In this document: piece by piece, positions 32,001 through 42,127 of the stretch | Layout of the letters: every line of letters starts with the position of its first letter | Numbering within the stretch: position 1 is the stretch's first letter | Source of the DNA: JAVVWB01 sp036652335 | GTDB taxonomy: Bacteria; Synergistota; Synergistia; Synergistales; Synergistaceae | NCBI GenBank assembly: GCA_036652335.1 | Contig: JAVVWB010000012.1 | Location: 1-43,198, forward strand | Direction: 5' to 3' | Length of the DNA stretch: 43,198 nt | Notes under the pieces: model-generated | What the model saw: the letters and a program-made list of their open reading frames with translations, nothing else | The model's database searches: none | Told to the model about the DNA's origin: nothing | Translations under genes and position numbers: made by a program

Positions 32001-32028
32001 TTGACAAAAAGAAAGTGAAATGTAATAG
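32001..32028 (+). promoter_or_regulatory. Promoter of the pst operon
   Basis: Perfect TTGACA at 32001-32006, 16 bases, then TG-TAATAG at 32023-32028. The 180-base leader to pstS holds no gene besides a 4-codon frame. I do not see a clear Pho-box repeat. Confidence 0.7.
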
Positions 32029-32206
32029 TGAGCCTTGCTGACACTAAACAAAAAGACAAAAGGCGGTGACGCGAAATGAAACCTACATGACACAAAAAAC
32101 AAACACAAATGCAAGGAATGCATAAACAAAAGACATCTAGCGTAACCGAACAAAAAAACAACTAAACAAAAAAACACAAAACAAAAAACAAGGGAGAAAC
32201 AAAACA

Positions 32207-33037
32207 ATGAAAAAAACAATAATAGCAATAGTCTCATCCTTAACAATACTTGCTACCACAGCATATGGTGCACCGCTAGACACATTCAAAGGACAAAAAG
32301 GCACCCTTGACATAGCAGGAGGCACAGCTCACATCCCTGTAATGAAAGAAGCAGCCAAACGCATAATGACAGTAAATCCTGACATAAAAATAACAGTAGC
32401 AGGCGGAGGCACAGGAGTAGGAGTAAAACAAGTAGGTGAAGGACTCGTTGCAATAGGCAACACCGGACGTGCTCTAAAACCAGAAGAAATAGAAAAATAC
32501 CAACTACAAACATACCCATTTGCAGTTGACGGAGTAGCAGTAGTAATAAACCCTGCAAACGAAATAAAAGAACTAACAAAAAAACAAGTAGAAGACATAT
32601 ACACAGGAAAAATAAACAACTGGAAACAACTTGGTGGAAAAGACAAAACAATTAATGTCTACGGACGTGAAGACGGAAGTGGCACAAGAGACGTATTCAC
32701 CAAAAAAGTAATAAACAAATCAGTCATAGCACCATCAACAAACATAGTAAACTCAAACGGAGCAATGAAAACAGCCATAGCTAAAGACAAAAACAGCATA
32801 GGCTACGTAGGAATAGGTCACATAGACAAAACAGTAAAAGCACCTATCCTAGAAGGAATGAAAGCATCACAAGAAAATGCAGCAAAAGGCACATACACAG
32901 TAGTACGTAGCCTATACATGAACACAAAAGGGACACCAAACAAACTAACACAACTATTCATAGACTACATCTACTCACAAGAAGGCGCAGAAATAATCAA
33001 AGAAAGTGGATACATTCCACTTCCACGCAAAAACTAA
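32207..33037 (+). CDS. pstS: Phosphate ABC transporter substrate-binding protein PstS
   Basis: A 276-residue secreted binding protein: signal peptide MKKTIIAIVSSLTILATTAYG, then a type II periplasmic fold with AGGGTGVG and GREDGSGTRDVF, both phosphate-contact loops. PstS delivers phosphate to PstCAB. GGGAG precedes the ATG. It is the first gene of pstS-C-A-B. No phoU follows. Confidence 0.93.
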   Translation: MKKTIIAIVSSLTILATTAYGAPLDTFKGQKGTLDIAGGTAHIPVMKEAAKRIMTVNPDIKITVAGGGTGVGVKQVGEGLVAIGNTGRALKPEEIEKYQLQTYPFAVDGVAVVINPANEIKELTKKQVEDIYTGKINNWKQLGGKDKTINVYGREDGSGTRDVFTKKVINKSVIAPSTNIVNSNGAMKTAIAKDKNSIGYVGIGHIDKTVKAPILEGMKASQENAAKGTYTVVRSLYMNTKGTPNKLTQLFIDYIYSQEGAEIIKESGYIPLPRKN

Positions 33038-33080
33038 AAAACAAAAAACTAAAAAACAAGAAAGAACAGAATAAAAAACA

Positions 33081-33923
33081 ATGACAAAGACAAAGAGAAA
33101 AACACCAAAATGGCTAAAAATCTGTGCTACATACACAGCTACACTAATGGTGTTACTCTTTGTCTTTATCATAACCTATGCAACAATAGGACTATACCAA
33201 AGTGGAAATGCACTAATCTCATCAAAATGGAACCCAGAAACAAACCAATACGGAATACTACCTATGATATGTGGCACACTCCTACTATCCTCATCAGCCC
33301 TACTCATGGGAGCCACAATATCACTAGGATGCATATCATACCTCCACGGAATAGGAACAAAAAAAATAGCAACCCTCCTACGAGCCACACTAAGACTAAT
33401 GACAGCAATCCCCACAGTCGTATATGGCTTTGCCTCCGTATTCATGCTAGTCCCAATAGTAAGAAACGCACTAGGAGGATCAGGCTACTCATGGCTAACA
33501 GCCACAATAATACTAGGAATACTCATAGTTCCCACAATGGTACTATCAATAGACGAAGCAATAACAGAACAAGAAAAAGAAACAACACTAACAGCCACAG
33601 CCCTCGGACTAACACCGCAACAAACCCTAATCAACATAACACTACCTGCATCAAAAAAATGGATAACATCATCCCTACTACTCGGATTTGGAAGAGCAAC
33701 GGGAGACACACTCATACCTGCAATGCTTGCAGGAAACGCAGTACAATACCCCAAACTCCCAACAGATGCTATAAGGACACTAACGGTACACATAGGACTC
33801 GTACTATCATCAGACATAGGAGGCCCTGCATACTACTCACTATTCGTAGCAGGAGGACTCCTACTACTAATAAGCATAACAACAAACATACTAATTAGAA
33901 AAACAAAGGAAGAGAAAAATTGA
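33081..33923 (+). CDS. pstC: Phosphate ABC transporter permease PstC
   Basis: A 280-residue inner-membrane protein with six helices and the permease EAA loop (GLTPQQTLINITLPASKKW). The order after pstS identifies PstC. It ends at TGA 33921-33923, sharing bases with the TTG start of pstA. The sense strand is strongly A/C-rich (47 of 60 bases on the line starting 33601). Confidence 0.92.
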   Translation: MTKTKRKTPKWLKICATYTATLMVLLFVFIITYATIGLYQSGNALISSKWNPETNQYGILPMICGTLLLSSSALLMGATISLGCISYLHGIGTKKIATLLRATLRLMTAIPTVVYGFASVFMLVPIVRNALGGSGYSWLTATIILGILIVPTMVLSIDEAITEQEKETTLTATALGLTPQQTLINITLPASKKWITSSLLLGFGRATGDTLIPAMLAGNAVQYPKLPTDAIRTLTVHIGLVLSSDIGGPAYYSLFVAGGLLLLISITTNILIRKTKEEKN

Positions 33924-34795
33924 CAAAAGAAAAGATGCTAAAAATATGGGCAAACCTATCTACAATCATCATAATAGGTGGATTTCTAACATTCATAACA
34001 TTCCTAATAAAACAGGGATACAGCACCTTAAACACAAAACTCTTCTTTGGGACAACCCCACCAATAGATGCCATACTAAACAACAAACCTGTATGGGACG
34101 GAATATGGCCGGCACTAATAGGCACAACATACCTACTGGCACTCACCATGTTAATAGCCCTAATACCGGGAATTGGAAGTGGAATATACCTAGCTAAATT
34201 TGCCACAGGCAAAACGAAAAAAGCACTCACGACAGCGACAGAACTAGTGGCAGGAGTCCCCTCAATAGTAATAGGACTATTTGGATTTGTACTCATAATA
34301 ATCCTAAAAAAAACACTACTACCACAAGCAACCACATGCCTACTCCTATCTGCTTTCTGCTTGGCGCTACTCGTAATACCATCACTAATAATAACCACAA
34401 AAAACTCAATAGAAAGCCTTCCTACATCACTTGAACAAACTGGTACAGCACTAGGACTAACAGAAAAACAAAACCTCTACCACATCCTACTCCCCTCAGT
34501 CACACCGGGAATACTAGGTGGAATAATGCTAGCAACGGGAAGAGCAATAGAAGACACAGCAGTAATAATGCTAACAGGTGCAGTCGCAAACGCAGGACTA
34601 CCAGCAGGACTAACAGCGAAATACGAAGCACTGCCATTTCTAATCTACTACACAGCGGCACAATACATAGACGAAACAGAACTAGCAAAAGGATTTGGTA
34701 CCACAATAATACTACTAATACTATCAACCACATCACTATTCATAGCATGGCTACTAGAAAGAACAATGGCAAAAAAATGGAAAGGGACGAAATAA
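33920..34795 (+). CDS. pstA: Phosphate ABC transporter permease PstA
   Basis: A 291-residue membrane permease with six helices and an EAA loop (GLTEKQNLYHILLPSVTPGI). TTG 33920 overlaps the pstC stop by four bases, with AAGGAAGAG upstream. It ends at TAA 34793-34795, overlapping the ATG of pstB by one base. Confidence 0.92.
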   Translation: MTKEKMLKIWANLSTIIIIGGFLTFITFLIKQGYSTLNTKLFFGTTPPIDAILNNKPVWDGIWPALIGTTYLLALTMLIALIPGIGSGIYLAKFATGKTKKALTTATELVAGVPSIVIGLFGFVLIIILKKTLLPQATTCLLLSAFCLALLVIPSLIITTKNSIESLPTSLEQTGTALGLTEKQNLYHILLPSVTPGILGGIMLATGRAIEDTAVIMLTGAVANAGLPAGLTAKYEALPFLIYYTAAQYIDETELAKGFGTTIILLILSTTSLFIAWLLERTMAKKWKGTK

Positions 34796-35562
34796 TGAAC
34801 AGCAATACACAAAACATACAAATAAAAAAACTAACACTAACATTCAACAAAGAAAAAATACTCCACGACATAAACCTAACAATCCCCACACAAGGAATAA
34901 CAATCCTCCTAGGGAGATCAGGCTCAGGCAAAACCACACTACTACGCACACTAAATAGACTAAACGAAACATATGAGGGGCACCAAATAACGGGACAAAT
35001 ATCCCTACCAATACAAGGACTTCCCAAAAACATAAACGACATCCCACAAAACGACCTACCTAAACTACGCCAAAAAGTGGGAATGGTATTTCAGACACCC
35101 AACCCACTACCCATAAGCGTACGCAAAAACATCACACTGCCAACACAACTAACACTGAACATGACAAAAAAACAAAGTGAAACAAAAGCGGAAGAAACAC
35201 TAAAGCAAGTTGGACTATGGGAAGAAATAAAAAACAGCCTAAACAAACCGGCAAAAGACCTATCGGGTGGCCAACAGCAAAGACTATGCTTTGCTAGAAC
35301 ACTGGCACTAAATCCAGAAATACTCCTACTAGACGAACCGACAGCATCACTAGACAAAAAATCATCAAGCACAATAGAAAACCTAATACTCACACTCAAA
35401 AACAAAATACCCATAATACTCGTCTCACACAGCCTAAGCCAAGCAATAAAACTGGGAGACAGATACATAATAATGAATGAAGGAAAAATAAAAACAACAA
35501 TAAAAAAAGAAGAACTAACAGCAACCGAAACAGACGAAAAAACACTTGAAAAATACCTATAA
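34795..35562 (+). CDS. pstB: Phosphate ABC transporter ATPase PstB
   Basis: A 255-residue ABC ATPase: Walker A GRSGSGKTT, signature LSGGQQQR, Walker B LLLDEPTASLD and the H-loop LVSHSLSQA. ATG 34795 overlaps the pstA stop by one base and gives the family's usual length; earlier in-frame ATGs lie inside pstA. It powers phosphate uptake by PstSCA. Confidence 0.93.
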   Translation: MNSNTQNIQIKKLTLTFNKEKILHDINLTIPTQGITILLGRSGSGKTTLLRTLNRLNETYEGHQITGQISLPIQGLPKNINDIPQNDLPKLRQKVGMVFQTPNPLPISVRKNITLPTQLTLNMTKKQSETKAEETLKQVGLWEEIKNSLNKPAKDLSGGQQQRLCFARTLALNPEILLLDEPTASLDKKSSSTIENLILTLKNKIPIILVSHSLSQAIKLGDRYIIMNEGKIKTTIKKEELTATETDEKTLEKYL

Positions 35563-35571
35563 AAAAGCAAC

Positions 35572-35603
35572 AAAAAAGCAACTTGAGAAAAAACTCAAGT
35601 TGC
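35572..35603 (-). terminator. Terminator of hisD (also ends pst)
   Basis: GCAACTTGAG (35578-35587) pairs with CTCAAGTTGC (35594-35603). On the minus strand T6 follows, making a good terminator for hisD; on the plus strand it is a hairpin without T-run. Confidence 0.75.
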
Positions 35604-35636
35604 CAAAAAATAAAACAAAAAAAGAAAAACTAAAAC

Positions 35637-36902
35637 CTACCTCTTAATCCTAACAGCGGCAGCCATGGCATGTGCGGAAAGCCCCTCATTACGAGCCATA
35701 ACCTCCGCAACAGGAGCGATACTAGCCACGCCCTCATCTGTGACACTCTGGAAAGTACAAACCTTAAGAAACGTCATAACAGAAACCCCACCAGTATAGC
35801 GAGCAGCGCCCATAGTAGGCAAAGTATGATTAGTACCTGCTACATAATCGCCAAACACCTCAGCAGCTCCCTCTCCAATAAACAAAGAGCCATAATTACG
35901 AAGCAAAGGAATAATCACATCATTATCACGCAAATTAATCTCAAGATGCTCAGGAGCAACATCATTAGAAATCTCGGCAGCCTCCTCCAAAGAATTGGCA
36001 ACAATAATACGTCCATTATCCTTCCAAGAAACAGAAGCGATATCAGCAGTATCAAGAGACCTCAAAAGAGACTCAACCTCACTTGCCACACTCTCAGCCA
36101 AACTTGCAGAAGTAGTAACCAAAATACCGGCAGCATCCTTATCATGCTCAGACTGGGCCAAAATATCACAAGCAATAACCTTAGGATCGGCAGACTCATC
36201 AGCAATAACCAAAACCTCACTTGGTCCTGCCACAAAATCTATACCAACACGTCCATAAACCTGACGCTTAGCCTCCGTAACATACTTATTCCCCGGCCCT
36301 ACAATCATAGAAACAGGTGCAATAGTCTCAGTTCCATAAGCTAAAGCAGCAACAGCCTGAGCTCCACCGATAGAATAAACCTCATCGACTCCAGCGACCT
36401 TCAAAGCCGCCAAAGTAGCTGGATGTGGAAGAGAAGAGCCATTCATAGGAGGAACAGCAGCACAAACCCTAGGCACACCTGCAACCTTTGCAGGAATTGC
36501 CAACATAAGAGCTGTAGAAAAAAGAGGATGATTTCCCCCAGGCACATAACAACAGCAAGAATCAACTGGAATAACATTATGTCCTAAAAAAACGCCAGGA
36601 GTAACCTCAGTTGCTTCAACCTCAGCCAAACTACCCTTTTGAAGCACAGCAAACCTCTTCAAATTATCTGCTGCCACCAAAATAGCACTCCTCAAATCAT
36701 CAGAAATTTCATCAAAAGCTCTATCTAAAACTTCCTTAGGGACCCTAAAATCAGAAGACTCAAGCCCGCCAAACTTCACATTATAATCAGAAACAGCCCT
36801 ATCCCCAAACTTACGAACATTAGAAACAATCTCGTTAACAGTTGAGAAAACGGCAAAATCGTCAGAAGCTGTCCTATCCTTCCAAAATTTTAAAACACGC
36901 AA
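35637..36902 (-). CDS. hisD: Histidinol dehydrogenase (HisD) family protein
   Basis: A protein of about 421 residues with the HisD core: VDSCCCYVPGGNHPLFSTAL, GGAQAVAALAYGTE, GPGNKYVTEAKRQVYG and DFVAGPSEVLVIAD, with PEHLEINL and GTNHTLPT supplying zinc ligands. HisD oxidises histidinol to histidine using NAD. No other his gene is near, so it may be an orphan HisD or a HisD-like enzyme of another alcohol. The start is uncertain: TTG 36902 has GGAG at 8 bases; GTG 36911 is an alternative. The sense strand is T/G-rich. Confidence 0.85.
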   Translation of the reverse strand: MRVLKFWKDRTASDDFAVFSTVNEIVSNVRKFGDRAVSDYNVKFGGLESSDFRVPKEVLDRAFDEISDDLRSAILVAADNLKRFAVLQKGSLAEVEATEVTPGVFLGHNVIPVDSCCCYVPGGNHPLFSTALMLAIPAKVAGVPRVCAAVPPMNGSSLPHPATLAALKVAGVDEVYSIGGAQAVAALAYGTETIAPVSMIVGPGNKYVTEAKRQVYGRVGIDFVAGPSEVLVIADESADPKVIACDILAQSEHDKDAAGILVTTSASLAESVASEVESLLRSLDTADIASVSWKDNGRIIVANSLEEAAEISNDVAPEHLEINLRDNDVIIPLLRNYGSLFIGEGAAEVFGDYVAGTNHTLPTMGAARYTGGVSVMTFLKVCTFQSVTDEGVASIAPVAEVMARNEGLSAHAMAAAVRIKR

Positions 36903-37070
36903 AACAATCACTCCATACCTTATAATATTTTACTAAGTTAAAATAGCACCACAATAAAAGCCTGTCAACAAAACAAAAAAAAAGAAACAAAATAATAAAA
37001 AAAATACATATAAAAAACACAAAAAAAAGAAAAAACAATGTTATACTACCATACAAAAGGAGGTGAAAAA

Positions 37071-37658
37071 GTGAAACAGAAACTTCAACAAATAAAAAAA
37101 CTTTTCCTAATAATATCAATAATAACAATAACTGCAATACCCCTGACAAAAGCAACAGAGGTACAAGCGGCAAACGTAATATATGATGGATACTATCAAC
37201 TTGCCATTGTCGGCACAAACCTAGTTGCAGACGTAAACGCAGAAAGATATGAAAATGGCAACAGCATAATAGCATACCCCAACAAAAGATCACACAACCA
37301 AGTATGGAGAATAGTACCTACAGGACGCAGTGAATACACCTTCAAAATACTTGCTTCTACCACAAACAAAGCTCTAGACAAATCAAGAAACAGTGGATCT
37401 GGGAAAGTACTCCTATGGGACTACCATGGTGGCGAAAACCAACAATGGATATTTGAAAACGTCCAAGGTGGCTACGTAATAAGAAATCTAGAATCTGGGA
37501 CACTCCTTGACGTAGGAAGCTCATACGTCAACACAGGAGACAGACTCAAAGTTGCACGCTCAGACAGCTCGTCTGGACAAGTATTCAGACTAATCAAAGT
37601 AAGCAGACCAAACAGACCAAACTCATACCGACCACCGAGGAGAACCAGAAGCACCTGA
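37071..37658 (+). CDS. Secreted ricin-type beta-trefoil lectin
   Basis: A 195-residue protein. GTG 37071 has AGGAGG upstream. A signal peptide (KKLFLIISIITITAIPLTKA, cleavage near VQA-ANV) is followed by one beta-trefoil of about 140 residues with QxW-type motifs (NQVWRI, NQQWIF, GQVFRL) typical of ricin B lectins. A basic, proline-rich tail (NRPNSYRPPRRTRST) ends it. It probably binds sugars at the surface or outside the cell. It stands alone. Confidence 0.85.
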   Translation: MKQKLQQIKKLFLIISIITITAIPLTKATEVQAANVIYDGYYQLAIVGTNLVADVNAERYENGNSIIAYPNKRSHNQVWRIVPTGRSEYTFKILASTTNKALDKSRNSGSGKVLLWDYHGGENQQWIFENVQGGYVIRNLESGTLLDVGSSYVNTGDRLKVARSDSSSGQVFRLIKVSRPNRPNSYRPPRRTRST

Positions 37659-37701
37659 GGACTCTAACAAATAACCCGTGTGGTTAAAAATAAAAACAAA
37701 A

Positions 37702-37732
37702 AAAAGCGGACTTAACCAAAGTCCGCTTTAAA
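37702..37732. terminator. Hairpin after the lectin gene
   Basis: AAAGCGGACTT pairs with AAGTCCGCTTT around a short loop; a weak T-run follows. It is probably a terminator. Confidence 0.7.
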
Positions 37733-37959
37733 CATATCAAACACCCAAAAACACACGAAAACAACCAAAAACAAAAACGACCAAAAACAACCAAAAACAA
37801 AAATAACAAAAAATAAAAAAACAAAAATGAAAACTACGTGAAAAAATTCATAAACAACCCTTTCTTTTTAAGAATAAAGTGTTAAAATGTAGTGCTATAT
37901 TTAGAATGCTATATAAAAAATAAAAAAAGGTACTGTAAAAAACAAGGAGGAAAAAATCG
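37733..37959. other. A-rich upstream region of the rnf operon
   Basis: No gene. It holds two GCTATAT direct repeats (37894-37900 and 37908-37914, 14-base period) close to the rnfC start, and AAGGAGG at 37944-37950. No unambiguous -35/-10 pair is visible. Confidence 0.45.
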
Positions 37960-39297
37960 ATGAAACTTCCGTCATTCTGGGGCGGAGTACACCCACCTCA
38001 GAAAAAAGACTTAACCAAAAACCTAACAATCGAAAAATACCTACCTACAGGAGACCTTGTCTTCCCAATGGGACAGCACATAGGGGCTCCATGTCAGCCT
38101 GTAGTCAAAAAAGGTGACGCCGTATTAGTAGGACAAAAACTAGGAGACACAGAAGCCTTCGTAGCGGCTCCTATACTCTCAAGCGTCTCTGGAACAGTAA
38201 AAGACGTAGCACCTCGAATGACAACAAGTGGAACCTTTGTCACCTGCGTAATAGTAGAAAACGATGGGCAATACCAGAAAGACCCCTCATGGACACCACT
38301 TCCAAACTACGAAACAGCAGATCCAAAAGAATACACCAAAATAATAAGAGAAGCTGGAATAGTAGGATTTGGAGGAGCAACATTCCCAACCACAGTAAAA
38401 CTACTACCCCCGGCAGACAAAAAAATTGACCACATAATCATAAATGCAGTTGAATGCGAACCATACCTCAACTGTGACAACAGACTCATGATAGAAGACC
38501 CGGCAAAAATAATAAAAGGGCTCAAACTAATCATGAGACTCTTCCCTGAAGCCAAAGGTGTAATAGGAATAGAAAACAACAAACCTGAAGCAATCAAAAC
38601 AATAGAAGAAGAAATAACAAAACAAAACACAACAGACATCACAGTACAAAGCCTAACAGTAAAATACCCACAAGGCTCAGAAAAAATGCTAATCGAAGCA
38701 ATAACGGGCAGAGAATTCAAAGTAACACAACTCCCAGCAGACGCAGGATGCATAGTCCTAAACGTCCGTACAATACACCAAATCTTTGAAGCAATAGCAG
38801 AGGGAAACCCTGTAACCACAAGAATAGTCACAGTAACAGGCGAAGCAATAACACAGCCCAAAAACATAGAAACACCTCTTGGCACCTCCGTACACGAACT
38901 AATCGACCTATGCGGTGGATTCAAACAAGAACCAGCAAAAATACTCTCAGGTGGGCCAATGATGGGAATGGCACTCAGAACAATAGACATCCCAGTAGAA
39001 AAAGGCACATCAGGAATACTGGCGCTCACAGAAAAAGAAACACATTGTGGAGAAGAAACAGCCTGCATCCGTTGTGGACGCTGTGTAGACGCATGCCCTA
39101 CAGGAGTACAGCCCAACCTACTTCACAAACTTGTCCTAGCAAGACAATACGAAGAATTTGAAACAAACGGTGGAATGAACTGCATCGAATGTGGAAGCTG
39201 CACATACGTATGTCCAGCAAACAAACACCTCACACAATCCTGCCGTGACGGAAAAGCAACAATAATGGCACAACGCAGAAAGGCGGCAAGCAAATAA
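37960..39297 (+). CDS. rnfC: Rnf electron transport complex subunit C
   Basis: A 445-residue RnfC: N-terminal SLBB/barrel-sandwich part (PMGQHIGAPCQPVVKKGD), a NADH/FMN-binding Rossmann-type region (GFGGATFPTTVKL, NAVECEPYL) and two [4Fe-4S] motifs at the C-terminus (CIRCGRCVDACPTG and CIECGSCTYVCPA). RnfC is the NAD-side subunit of the ferredoxin:NAD oxidoreductase that pumps ions. AAGGAGG precedes the ATG. It overlaps rnfD by one base. Confidence 0.95.
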   Translation: MKLPSFWGGVHPPQKKDLTKNLTIEKYLPTGDLVFPMGQHIGAPCQPVVKKGDAVLVGQKLGDTEAFVAAPILSSVSGTVKDVAPRMTTSGTFVTCVIVENDGQYQKDPSWTPLPNYETADPKEYTKIIREAGIVGFGGATFPTTVKLLPPADKKIDHIIINAVECEPYLNCDNRLMIEDPAKIIKGLKLIMRLFPEAKGVIGIENNKPEAIKTIEEEITKQNTTDITVQSLTVKYPQGSEKMLIEAITGREFKVTQLPADAGCIVLNVRTIHQIFEAIAEGNPVTTRIVTVTGEAITQPKNIETPLGTSVHELIDLCGGFKQEPAKILSGGPMMGMALRTIDIPVEKGTSGILALTEKETHCGEETACIRCGRCVDACPTGVQPNLLHKLVLARQYEEFETNGGMNCIECGSCTYVCPANKHLTQSCRDGKATIMAQRRKAASK

Positions 39298-40223
39298 TGG
39301 ATCGTTTACTTGTAATATCAAGCTCACCTCACGTCCATGCACCACTAGACACACGTAAAATAATGGCATGGGTACTCATAGCACTTGCCCCTGCTGGACT
39401 TGCCGGAACCTACTACCTTGGAATAAGAGCAGCACTCGTAATGGCAACATGTGTAATAGCCTGCGTCCTCTCAGAAGCACTCTGGGAAGCCTGCTCCAAA
39501 AGAGAACAAACAATAGGAGACCTATCTGCAGCAGTAACGGGCCTACTACTTGCATACAACCTACCACCCACAATACCATACTGGATGGCAATAATAGGAA
39601 GCATATTTGCAATAATAATAGTAAAAGAATTCTTTGGTGGAATTGGATGCAACATAGTCAACCCTGCCCTTGCAGCAAGAGCCATGATGCTAACAAGCTG
39701 GCCTGTACCAATGACCACATGGACAATAGACGGAGTAACAGGAGCCACACCCCTTGCACTCATCAAAGCAGGGACACTAGAACACCTACCAACAATGCAA
39801 GACGTAATACTTGGACACGTTGGTGGTTGCATAGGAGAAACATCAGCAATAGCACTACTAATAGGACTTGGAATACTACTCATAAAAGGCATCATCAAAT
39901 GGCACATACCAGTAATCTACATCGCCACAGTGGGAATACTCTCAGCCCTACTTGGAAGACCTGCACCACTATACGAAATATACGCAGGAGGCCTCTTCCT
40001 TGGAGCAATATTCATGGCTACAGACTACACCACATCACCAATGACAACAAAAGGACAAATCATATTTGCTCTAGGATGTGGATTTCTAACAACAATAATC
40101 AGAACCTATGGAGGATACCCAGAAGGTGTATCATACTCAATCCTCATCATGAACATCACAGTACCTCTAATTGATGCAGCAACAAAACCACGTATCTTCG
40201 GAGAGGTGAAAAAAAATGGCTAA
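39297..40223 (+). CDS. rnfD: Rnf complex subunit D
   Basis: A 308-residue membrane protein with about eight to ten helices. The flavin attachment motif GVTGATPLALIKAG (threonine carries covalent FMN in the family) is present. It starts at ATG 39297, in the TAATG shared with the rnfC stop. It overlaps rnfG by 8 bases. Confidence 0.95.
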   Translation: MDRLLVISSSPHVHAPLDTRKIMAWVLIALAPAGLAGTYYLGIRAALVMATCVIACVLSEALWEACSKREQTIGDLSAAVTGLLLAYNLPPTIPYWMAIIGSIFAIIIVKEFFGGIGCNIVNPALAARAMMLTSWPVPMTTWTIDGVTGATPLALIKAGTLEHLPTMQDVILGHVGGCIGETSAIALLIGLGILLIKGIIKWHIPVIYIATVGILSALLGRPAPLYEIYAGGLFLGAIFMATDYTTSPMTTKGQIIFALGCGFLTTIIRTYGGYPEGVSYSILIMNITVPLIDAATKPRIFGEVKKNG

Positions 40224-40788
40224 AATAGCAAGACTTGGAATCGTACTCTTTGCCATAACACTCATCACTGGAATGATACTAGGCAAAGTATACACAGTAA
40301 CACTCGAACCAATAGCAGCGACAAAACAAAAAGAAAAAATGGAAGCACTAGCACAAACGCTACCTGGAGCAAAAGAATTCAAAACACTCAAAATAGCCAC
40401 AGACCCCACAGGCACAATACGTGAAATAAACATAGGTACTGCGGACGGACAACTCATAGGCTACAACATAACAGTTGCACCCAAAGGATACGCAGGACTC
40501 ATAGAAATGGTAGTAGGAATAAGAAAAGATGGACAACTCATGGACATCAAAATCCTCAACCACTCAGAAACACCTGGACTTGGTGCAAAAGCACCAGAAG
40601 CACCATTTGCAGGACAATTTAAAAACAAAAAAACAGAAAACCTAACAGTAGTAAAAACACCGACAACAAACGAAAACGAAATACAAGCAATCTCTGGAGC
40701 AACAATCACATCAACAGCGGTTGCCACAGGAGTAAACGAAGCACTCTACTTCTGGAAAAACAACCTAAAAGATGGGGGTGCCCAATAA
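40216..40788 (+). CDS. rnfG: Rnf complex subunit G
   Basis: A 190-residue protein with one N-terminal membrane anchor and an FMN-binding domain; SGATITSTAVATGV near residue 160 contains the flavinylated threonine. GGAGAGGTG precedes the ATG. It shares its stop with the rnfE start. Confidence 0.94.
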   Translation: MAKIARLGIVLFAITLITGMILGKVYTVTLEPIAATKQKEKMEALAQTLPGAKEFKTLKIATDPTGTIREINIGTADGQLIGYNITVAPKGYAGLIEMVVGIRKDGQLMDIKILNHSETPGLGAKAPEAPFAGQFKNKKTENLTVVKTPTTNENEIQAISGATITSTAVATGVNEALYFWKNNLKDGGAQ

Positions 40789-41534
40789 TGATGAAACTAC
40801 TCAACATCATCAAAAACGGCATAATAAACGAAAACCCTACATTCGTACTTGTACTTGGACTCTGCCCAACACTGGCAGTAACATCAAGCTCAATAAACGG
40901 ACTTGGAATGGGACTAGCTGCAACAGCCGTACTCATGGGATCAAACGTAGCAATATCAGCCATAAGAAAAATAATCCCCGATGAAATCAGAATACCAGCC
41001 TTCATCGTAGTAATAGCAGGATTTGTAACAATGGTACAGCTACTAATATCTGCGTACGCACCGGCACTAGACAAATCCCTTGGAATATTCATCCCGCTCA
41101 TAGTCGTAAACTGCATAATCCTTGCAAGAGCAGAAGCCTTTGCATTCAAAAACAGCGTAATATCATCCCTCTGTGACGGAATAGGAATGGGACTTGGATT
41201 TACAGCAGCACTCACATTCATAGGAAGCATAAGAGAACTACTAGGAAACGGCACAATATTTGGACACGCACTAATGCCGGCCTCATACCAGCCAGCGCTC
41301 CTAGTAATACTAGCTCCTGGTGGATTTATCACACTTGGAATACTAATAGCACTATTTAGAAAAGCACAAATGAAAAAAGAAGAACAAAAAACAGGACACA
41401 CAAGCTGCTACGACGGATGGGAAAAACTCAACGCCTGTCGTGGATGCTACCTCAGAAAAGCATGTGGGGCAGCAACACTAGAACAAACAGCAACAGAAAC
41501 CTCTGCACCTGCAACAAAGGAGGCTAACGCATAA
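40788..41534 (+). CDS. rnfE: Rnf complex subunit E
   Basis: A 248-residue membrane protein of the RnfA/E pair with six helices (ENPTFVLVLGLCPTLAVTSS at the start). The C-terminal extension has four cysteines (CYDGWEKLNACRGCYLRKAC), longer than in many RnfE. It overlaps rnfG and rnfA by one base each. Confidence 0.94.
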   Translation: MMKLLNIIKNGIINENPTFVLVLGLCPTLAVTSSSINGLGMGLAATAVLMGSNVAISAIRKIIPDEIRIPAFIVVIAGFVTMVQLLISAYAPALDKSLGIFIPLIVVNCIILARAEAFAFKNSVISSLCDGIGMGLGFTAALTFIGSIRELLGNGTIFGHALMPASYQPALLVILAPGGFITLGILIALFRKAQMKKEEQKTGHTSCYDGWEKLNACRGCYLRKACGAATLEQTATETSAPATKEANA

Positions 41535-42115
41535 TGACATCACTACTTGCACTATTCATAGGCTCAATATTCGTAAACAACATACTACTCTCACGATTTC
41601 TGGGATGTTGCCCATTCCTGGGAGTATCAAGCAAACTAGACACAGCAAAAGGTATGGGAGCAGCAGTCATATTTGTAACAGTAATGGCAGCTACAATGAC
41701 ATGGTTAGCATACGAACTAATACTCGTACCGCTAAACCTTGAATACCTCTACACCCTATCATTCATACTAATAATTGCAGCACTCGTACAATTTGTAGAA
41801 ATAGTCCTCAAAAAAGTACAGCCAGGTCTATACAAATCACTTGGAATATTCCTCCCGCTAATCACCACAAACTGTGCGGTACTTGGAGTTGCAGTAATAA
41901 ACATGAACGAAAAATACACACTCATACAATCAATAGTACACGCACTCGGAGCTTCAACAGGCTTTCTCCTTGCGATCGTACTCATGGCAGGAATAAGAGA
42001 AAGAATAGAAATCAGTCCAAGAATGCCAAAATGCCTTCGTGGACTACCAATAGCACTAGTAACAGCTGGACTCATGTCAATAGCATTCATGGGCTTCAGC
42101 GGAATAATAAAGTAG
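41534..42115 (+). CDS. rnfA: Rnf complex subunit A
   Basis: A 193-residue six-helix protein (FVNNILLSRFLGCCPFLGVS, then TTNCAVLGVAVINM). RnfA and RnfE form the antiparallel membrane pair and hold a [2Fe-2S] cluster with conserved cysteines. It overlaps rnfE by one base; rnfB starts 12 bases later. Confidence 0.95.
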   Translation: MTSLLALFIGSIFVNNILLSRFLGCCPFLGVSSKLDTAKGMGAAVIFVTVMAATMTWLAYELILVPLNLEYLYTLSFILIIAALVQFVEIVLKKVQPGLYKSLGIFLPLITTNCAVLGVAVINMNEKYTLIQSIVHALGASTGFLLAIVLMAGIRERIEISPRMPKCLRGLPIALVTAGLMSIAFMGFSGIIK

Positions 42116-42127
42116 GAGGCGGAAAAA

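Noticed and set aside
33110..33898. 262-codon plus-strand frame inside pstC, and a similar one at 39368-40174 inside rnfD
   Set aside because: Asn/Thr/His-rich translations in a shifted frame of obvious membrane-protein genes; A/C-rich composition creates few stops in that frame.
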